A DNA stretch of 57,827 nucleotides from an uncultured Erysipelotrichaceae bacterium (GTDB taxonomy: Bacteria > Bacillota_I > Bacilli_A > RF39 > UBA660). Position numbers and translations under genes: made by a program. The first letter of the stretch is position 1. Every line of letters starts with the position of its first letter. Positions 53,879 through 57,827 of the stretch are shown here, in pieces. The notes beneath the pieces were generated by a model, which was not told the DNA's origin, did not search any database, and saw only the letters and a list, made by a program, of their open reading frames with translations. The stretch is from positions 1 to 57,827 of the forward strand of contig CAOJUX010000001.1 of assembly GCA_948444795.1 (NCBI GenBank). Direction: 5' to 3'.

Positions 53879-53901
53879 ATGTCCACCCCTTTTATAGTAC
53901 A

Positions 53902-53935
53902 AAAAAAAATGACACTATTTTGTCATTTTTTAAGG
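53902..53935 (-). terminator. Terminator after ftsZ
   Basis: AAAATGACA / TGTCATTTT stem with an AAATAG loop and a T-run on the minus strand, between ftsZ and spoIIGA. Confidence 0.85.
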
Positions 53936-53941
53936 TATTTA

Positions 53942-55021
53942 TTAAAAATCATTATGGTTTCTTAAAAATGGTGGAATATCATACTCATTTTCTAATGGTT
54001 CTTCTTCTATTCTTCTTTTTGGCATATTAGAATTTGAATTATTAAACATATTTGTATCTTCTTCATCTTTATTTTTACCATCAAATCCAGTAGCTATAAC
54101 TGTTACAATTACTTCATCATTTAAATTAGAATTTGTAATAGCACCAAATATTATATTTATATCACTATTCGCTGCTTCTCTAACAGTTTCAACAGCATCT
54201 TCTATTTCAAATAATGTTAAATTTTCACCCCCAGTTATATTAATAATTGCATCTGTTGCACCTTCAATTGTTGTTTCTAAAAGTGCACTAGATACTGCTT
54301 GTTCTGCAGCTTCAATAGCTCTGTTATCTCCTACACCCATTCCAATTCCAATAAGAGCAGTTCCTGATTTTTCCATAACAGTTTTAACATCGGCAAAATC
54401 AAGATTTATTATTCCTGTTACAGCAATTAAATCAGATATTGATTGAACACCTCGATGTAAAACATTATCAACTTCCTTAAATGCATCCTTGAAACTTGTA
54501 GTTTTGTCTATTATACCTTTTAATCTATCATTTGGAATAATAATTAAGGTATCTACATTTTTCTTTAATTCTTCTAGACCTACTAACGCATGCTCCATTC
54601 TTCTTTTTCCTTCAAATCTAAATGGTTTGGTTACAATACCTACAGTTAAAGCACCAAGCTCTTGAGATATTTGAGCTATTATCGGAGCAGCGCCAGTTCC
54701 TGTACCTCCGCCAAGTCCACAAGCAATAAATACCATATCTGCACCTTTTACTGCTTCTTCTATTTCATTTTTGCTTTCAAGAGCTGCTTCTCTACCAACT
54801 TCTGGGTTTGCACCTGCACCTCGGCCACCAGTTATGTTTTCTCCTATTTGAATTTTATGCTCTGCTTTTGAATCATTTAATACTTGTAAATCAGTATTTA
54901 CCACATAAAATTCTACACCTTGAACTCCTTCTTCTATCATTCTATTAACGGCATTACATCCACCGCCGCCAACTCCAAATACTTTAATTTTTGCAATAGG
55001 GTCAATTTTTAATCCATCCAT
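53942..55021 (-). CDS. ftsZ: Cell division protein FtsZ
   Basis: 359 residues from the ATG at 55021, which has AAGGAGAG upstream; a longer frame exists but gives an unrelated N-terminus. The GTP-binding motif [10 protein letters not shown] is clear, as is [14 protein letters not shown]. The C-terminal peptide DIPPFLRN, which binds FtsA and other partners, is intact. FtsZ polymerises into the division ring. It follows ftsA by 13 bp. Confidence 0.97.
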   Translation of the reverse strand: MDGLKIDPIAKIKVFGVGGGGCNAVNRMIEEGVQGVEFYVVNTDLQVLNDSKAEHKIQIGENITGGRGAGANPEVGREAALESKNEIEEAVKGADMVFIACGLGGGTGTGAAPIIAQISQELGALTVGIVTKPFRFEGKRRMEHALVGLEELKKNVDTLIIIPNDRLKGIIDKTTSFKDAFKEVDNVLHRGVQSISDLIAVTGIINLDFADVKTVMEKSGTALIGIGMGVGDNRAIEAAEQAVSSALLETTIEGATDAIINITGGENLTLFEIEDAVETVREAANSDINIIFGAITNSNLNDEVIVTVIATGFDGKNKDEEDTNMFNNSNSNMPKRRIEEEPLENEYDIPPFLRNHNDF

Positions 55022-55034
55022 AAATACACTCTCC

Positions 55035-56279
55035 TTAATTATCAAAAAAATATCCAAATAATTTGCCTAATACTGAATTATCAGATATATTAATTCTTTT
55101 ATGATTGCCGCCTAATTCTTCTTGTTCTTCTAAATCAAATATAGAAAATTCTTTATCTCTTAATAGCAGCTTATTATTATAATGTTTTATAAGACCAAGA
55201 CACGAAGAAAACTTATTATTTCTTACACCTAATTCATGAATTTTTGAAATTTTTGCATTATGTCCAAAAACACTTTCTAAAGTTAATTCAAAATCAGGCA
55301 TTTCACTTGATCCTCCAGTAACTATTATATAATGAATTTCTTTTTTTGTTAAGAGATTTATTTGTTTTTTAGCTAAACTAAGTATTTCTTCTAGTCTACT
55401 CATTATTATTTCACTTAATTCATATTGATTTACTGCTATTTCTTCTCCTAACTTATTTGTAACGATTATTTTACTACTAGACCAAGCCATTCTTTTGTGT
55501 GCCAATCCTAAATTTTCTTTTAATTTTTTAGCATCATTTTTCGTTACTTTATATATAAATGATATATCATTATCAATATTTTGTCCACCCATTTCAATTA
55601 CTTTTGTATTTGTAAGTACTCCTTTATTAAATATTGAGACTGTTGTCGATGAGTATCCTAAATTAATTATAGCTCCAATAGTACCTATAGTTTTTTCATT
55701 TTTTATTATTTCATAGTCACCTACAGAAGTTAAACCAACATCAATTACTTCTACTCCAATTTGTTTTAAACACTTTATAATTGGAATTACATTTTTTTGA
55801 GGAGTCATTGCAACTACTGTTTTAACACATAACTTATTTGCAGATATATTTAACGGCTTTTTTACTATTTTATCTTCATCTATAATAAAACTTGTAGGGA
55901 TTATTTCTACTATTTCATAACCTTTTGGAATTTTATTATATATTGATGCTTGCATTGATCTTACAATATCTATTCCTTTAACTTTTTTTTCTTCATTTGT
56001 TATAGTAGTACATCCTTCTCCTAAAATAAATTCAGTATCTTTGGATGGCACTGTAACTATTATTTTCTTTATAGGAAGTCCTAAAACATCTTCAGCTTGT
56101 TTTATAGTGTTTTTTAACACTGGTAGAAAATCTTCTTTATTTATAATAAAACCATTTTTTATACCATTTGTTATATTTTCTGCAATAGCAAGTATATTAG
56201 TTTTGTTTTTTATTATCTCAGCAACTATTAATTTTAATGTGTTATTACCAATATCTAAGCTTGCAATTATCTTTCTCAT
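55035..56279 (-). CDS. ftsA: Cell division protein FtsA
   Basis: 414 residues of actin-like fold: [16 protein letters not shown] (phosphate 1), then [13 protein letters not shown] (phosphate 2) and the adenosine motif [13 protein letters not shown]. The C-terminal amphipathic helix is [13 protein letters not shown], which tethers FtsZ to the membrane. It is the first gene of the ftsA-ftsZ unit, whose promoter (56309-56337) is immediately upstream. Confidence 0.97.
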   Translation of the reverse strand: MRKIIASLDIGNNTLKLIVAEIIKNKTNILAIAENITNGIKNGFIINKEDFLPVLKNTIKQAEDVLGLPIKKIIVTVPSKDTEFILGEGCTTITNEEKKVKGIDIVRSMQASIYNKIPKGYEIVEIIPTSFIIDEDKIVKKPLNISANKLCVKTVVAMTPQKNVIPIIKCLKQIGVEVIDVGLTSVGDYEIIKNEKTIGTIGAIINLGYSSTTVSIFNKGVLTNTKVIEMGGQNIDNDISFIYKVTKNDAKKLKENLGLAHKRMAWSSSKIIVTNKLGEEIAVNQYELSEIIMSRLEEILSLAKKQINLLTKKEIHYIIVTGGSSEMPDFELTLESVFGHNAKISKIHELGVRNNKFSSCLGLIKHYNNKLLLRDKEFSIFDLEEQEELGGNHKRINISDNSVLGKLFGYFFDN

Positions 56280-56593
56280 AAGTACACTCCCTATTTTTAT
56301 CTACAATAATTATATAAAAAAGTTGTTAAAAACACAAGTTAAAAACAAATGATCTATTATTTATAGAAATTTTACAGAAATTTTTAGAAAAATTACTATT
56401 TTTTATTTTATTCGACAAAATTCGACAATTTTATTATTATTTTAGATGTACATTTAAATAAATAAGATATTTCTATTACAATTAAAAATAATTTATTTAT
56501 ATAAATATCAATTAATAATATGAAATATGAATTATTTTTAAATACATTTATAATAGTTATATGAAAATTAAATATATTATGTGAGGTGAAGTT
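56280..56593. other. Intergenic region upstream of ftsA
   Basis: 314 bp without a gene. Minus strand TTGTGT (56332-56337), a 17-nt spacer and TATAAT (56309-56314) form the ftsA promoter. Two tandem repeats (TTCGACAAAA, TTCGACAATT at 56411-56430) precede it. Otherwise only AT-rich sequence, with the small XRE gene's promoter on the other side. Confidence 0.7.
56309..56337 (-). promoter_or_regulatory. Promoter of ftsA-ftsZ
   Basis: TTGTGT, 17 nt, TATAAT on the minus strand, 30 bp before the start codon. Confidence 0.75.
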
Positions 56594-56830
56594 ATGAATA
56601 ATTTAGTTTATGTTTTAGAGGATTTTGGACATATCGATATTAAGTTAAAAAAACTTTTAGATGAAAAAGGTATTAGTCGCAACAAACTATGTAATATGAT
56701 GGGATGTAATTATGATTTAATTACCAGATATTATAATAATAAAGTATCTAGAATTGATTTAGAAATTATTGCCAAAATATGCTTTGTACTTAATTGTAAT
56801 ATAAATGATGTTATTGAATATATAAAATAG
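56594..56830 (+). CDS. Small XRE-family (Cro/CI-like) DNA-binding protein
   Basis: 78 residues with one HTH domain: KLKKLLDEKGISRNKLCNM then NYDLITRYYNNKVSRIDLEI and NCNINDVIEYIK, resembling the small HTH_26-type regulators. No other domain. GTGAGGTGAA precedes the ATG. It is divergent from ftsA and ends at a hairpin shared with the convergent gene (56825-56853). Confidence 0.88.
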   Translation: MNNLVYVLEDFGHIDIKLKKLLDEKGISRNKLCNMMGCNYDLITRYYNNKVSRIDLEIIAKICFVLNCNINDVIEYIK

Positions 56831-56853
56831 ATGAAAAAAATCTATTTTTTTTC
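56825..56853. terminator. Bidirectional terminator
   Basis: AAATAGAT / ATCTATTT stem with a T-run on each strand, between convergent genes ending at 56830 and 56842. Confidence 0.75.
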
Positions 56854-57621
56854 ATCTATTAAATCACTAACATAAATTACATTTAATCCTTTAAATTTTA
56901 TTTCATTTAAAATTAACTGCAAATATTCAATTCCCACATCCTTTTTTACTAAAATTATTGAACCACTTTCAATCTTTTTTTTAGCATCCACAATATTATT
57001 AGAATTTAAAGAAAAAGTTTCCTCAATTAAATATTTTTTTTCTTTTATGCATTTTTCTTTATCTAAATTTTTTATGTAGCATATATTAGTATTTTTATTA
57101 TTTTTATTAAGTAAAGATTCAATATTTTTATAAGAATTCATATCATTATTAATTTGCTCAAAATTAATTGTTTCTTTATAAGTTTCTTCGTTTATTAAAA
57201 TACTAGCTTTAATATTTTGACTTTTTAAATATTCTAGTACTTTTTTATTAAATTCTACTAAAAATGAGACGCTTTTTTTTGATTTATTTCCTTTTTTTAT
57301 TATTTTATCTTTATTATCTTCTATAGAAATATCAGGTTTAATACTATCAAATATTAAATAATGTTCATTAAAAACTCCAAAAGATTTCATATTAACATAA
57401 CTTTTGGTTTTATTAATACTTTTACCACTAATTCCAGGATAGATATAATTTCCAGAAATCTCGGCATTTACAGCTTCTTCAGTATGATCAGGAGTAACAT
57501 TTATTATTTCTTGCATTAAAGGACTTTTATTTTGCATAATAATAGCAATTTTTTCGGTATAATAAAAGCTAAAAAGTAAAAGACTTAAAATGCCAATATT
57601 TTTATAGATTTTTTTCATCAT
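56842..57621 (-). CDS. Membrane-anchored protein, possibly degenerate polysaccharide deacetylase-like
   Basis: 259 residues with an N-terminal signal anchor (about 9-28). The extracellular part has GNYIYPGISGKSINKTKSY, then GNKSKKSVSFLVEF and KVLEYLKSQNIKASILIN, which recall the first strands of NodB-type deacetylase folds. No canonical metal-binding Asp/His pattern is seen, so if that homology is right the protein is catalytically changed. Two cysteines (ICYIKNLDKEKCI) could form a disulfide. I place little weight on the family; the membrane anchor is clear. Confidence 0.55.
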   Translation of the reverse strand: MMKKIYKNIGILSLLLFSFYYTEKIAIIMQNKSPLMQEIINVTPDHTEEAVNAEISGNYIYPGISGKSINKTKSYVNMKSFGVFNEHYLIFDSIKPDISIEDNKDKIIKKGNKSKKSVSFLVEFNKKVLEYLKSQNIKASILINEETYKETINFEQINNDMNSYKNIESLLNKNNKNTNICYIKNLDKEKCIKEKKYLIEETFSLNSNNIVDAKKKIESGSIILVKKDVGIEYLQLILNEIKFKGLNVIYVSDLIDEKK

Positions 57622-57663
57622 TGATCACCTAATAAATTTATATGAAATTATTAATATTATTAT

Positions 57664-57827
57664 TTATTTTTTATCGACTAATTCTTTTTTATTTTCTATT
57701 TTTTCATCTTTTTGTTTAACACTTGATAAAAAAGTTATTTTTTCAGCTATTACTTCCGTAATATATTTTTTTTCTTTATTCTCATTTTCATATGTTCTAG
57801 TTTGTAGTCTTCCTTTTACACCTATAC
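57664..57827 (-). CDS. ssb: Single-stranded DNA-binding protein, C-terminal part (cut by window edge)
   Basis: The frame is open from the right window edge to the stop at 57664. It contains GVKGRLQTRTYENENKEKKYI then TEVIAEKITFL, a standard OB-fold end of bacterial SSB. It ends KQKDEKIENKKELVDKK, with no DDDLPF-like acidic tip, the usual contact site for SSB partners. The N-terminal part is outside the window. Either a secondary SSB or an unusual tip is possible. Confidence 0.8.
   Translation of the reverse strand, partial: IGVKGRLQTRTYENENKEKKYITEVIAEKITFLSSVKQKDEKIENKKELVDKK

Overview
The window is very AT-rich (mostly A/T intergenic sequence, TAA-biased stops) and reads as the chromosome of an anaerobic, spore-forming, low-GC Bacillota bacterium. 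It is probably an uncultured gut lineage near the Bacilli / Erysipelotrichia / RF39-type branch. The evidence is sigE, sigG, spoIIGA, cse60, a CotY/CotZ-like coat protein and a YlmC/YmxH protein (sporulation); nrdD and nrdG only (anaerobic ribonucleotide reduction); T-box control of aminoacyl-tRNA synthetases; and membrane lipoproteins with no sign of an outer membrane. TGA is a stop here. The placement is inferred from gene content, not from a search.

Layout. 1-15.8 kb: a Tad-like surface-appendage locus (about 1.8-13.6 kb, minus strand). It encodes TadZ-like, TadA, TadB, TadC and CpaB-like proteins, two tiny four-cysteine pilin-like proteins, three TadE-like pseudopilin candidates, a 991-residue cysteine-rich secreted protein and a C-terminally anchored partner. 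It has two promoters and internal terminators, and is bracketed by three near-identical copies of a DUF1016/PDDEXK nuclease gene, each carrying a different DNA palindrome at the same internal position. 15.9-23 kb: a broken HD-domain gene; a membrane thioredoxin, CAAX protease and degenerate phosphoesterase operon; a spore-coat protein; an orphan PTS EIIB domain; a SEDS protein; and a Tyr T-box operon (CYTH protein, tyrS). 23-32 kb: a lipoprotein gene behind a promoter whose spacer holds a G10 tract, a YtxH/DUF948 group, trmB, a MurJ/SpoVB-like flippase, cse60 and an NPQTG-type wall protein. 32-39 kb: leuS with an inserted Nudix domain under a Leu T-box, a sortase-like protein lacking the catalytic residues, a surface protein switched off by a second G10 tract inside its reading frame, and an AAA/DUF4143 ATPase. 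39-46 kb: an ECF sigma/membrane partner pair, an amidase, a rhomboid protease, rluD, lspA, a YlmC-like gene and a cupin. Two copies of a ~128-bp structured intergenic element lie here. 46-50 kb: dut, nrdG, nrdD and a divergent Crp/Fnr regulator with a perfect palindrome centred at -41.5 of the nrdD promoter. 50-57.8 kb: sigG, a nucleotidase pseudogene, TspO, sigE, spoIIGA, ftsZ, ftsA, a small XRE regulator, a membrane protein and the end of an SSB gene.

Themes. Surface architecture is prominent: a disulfide-rich Tad apparatus, wall-anchored and lipoprotein genes, a thioredoxin near the appendage locus, and two independent poly-G switches, one transcriptional and one translational. Several proteins keep a fold but have lost catalytic residues (sortase, metallophosphoesterase). 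The strongest candidates for undescribed biology are the two poly-G switches, the mosaic DUF1016 family with intragenic palindromes flanking the pilus locus, the Nudix-containing LeuRS and the nrd operator. All poly-G conclusions assume the homopolymer lengths in the assembly are right.
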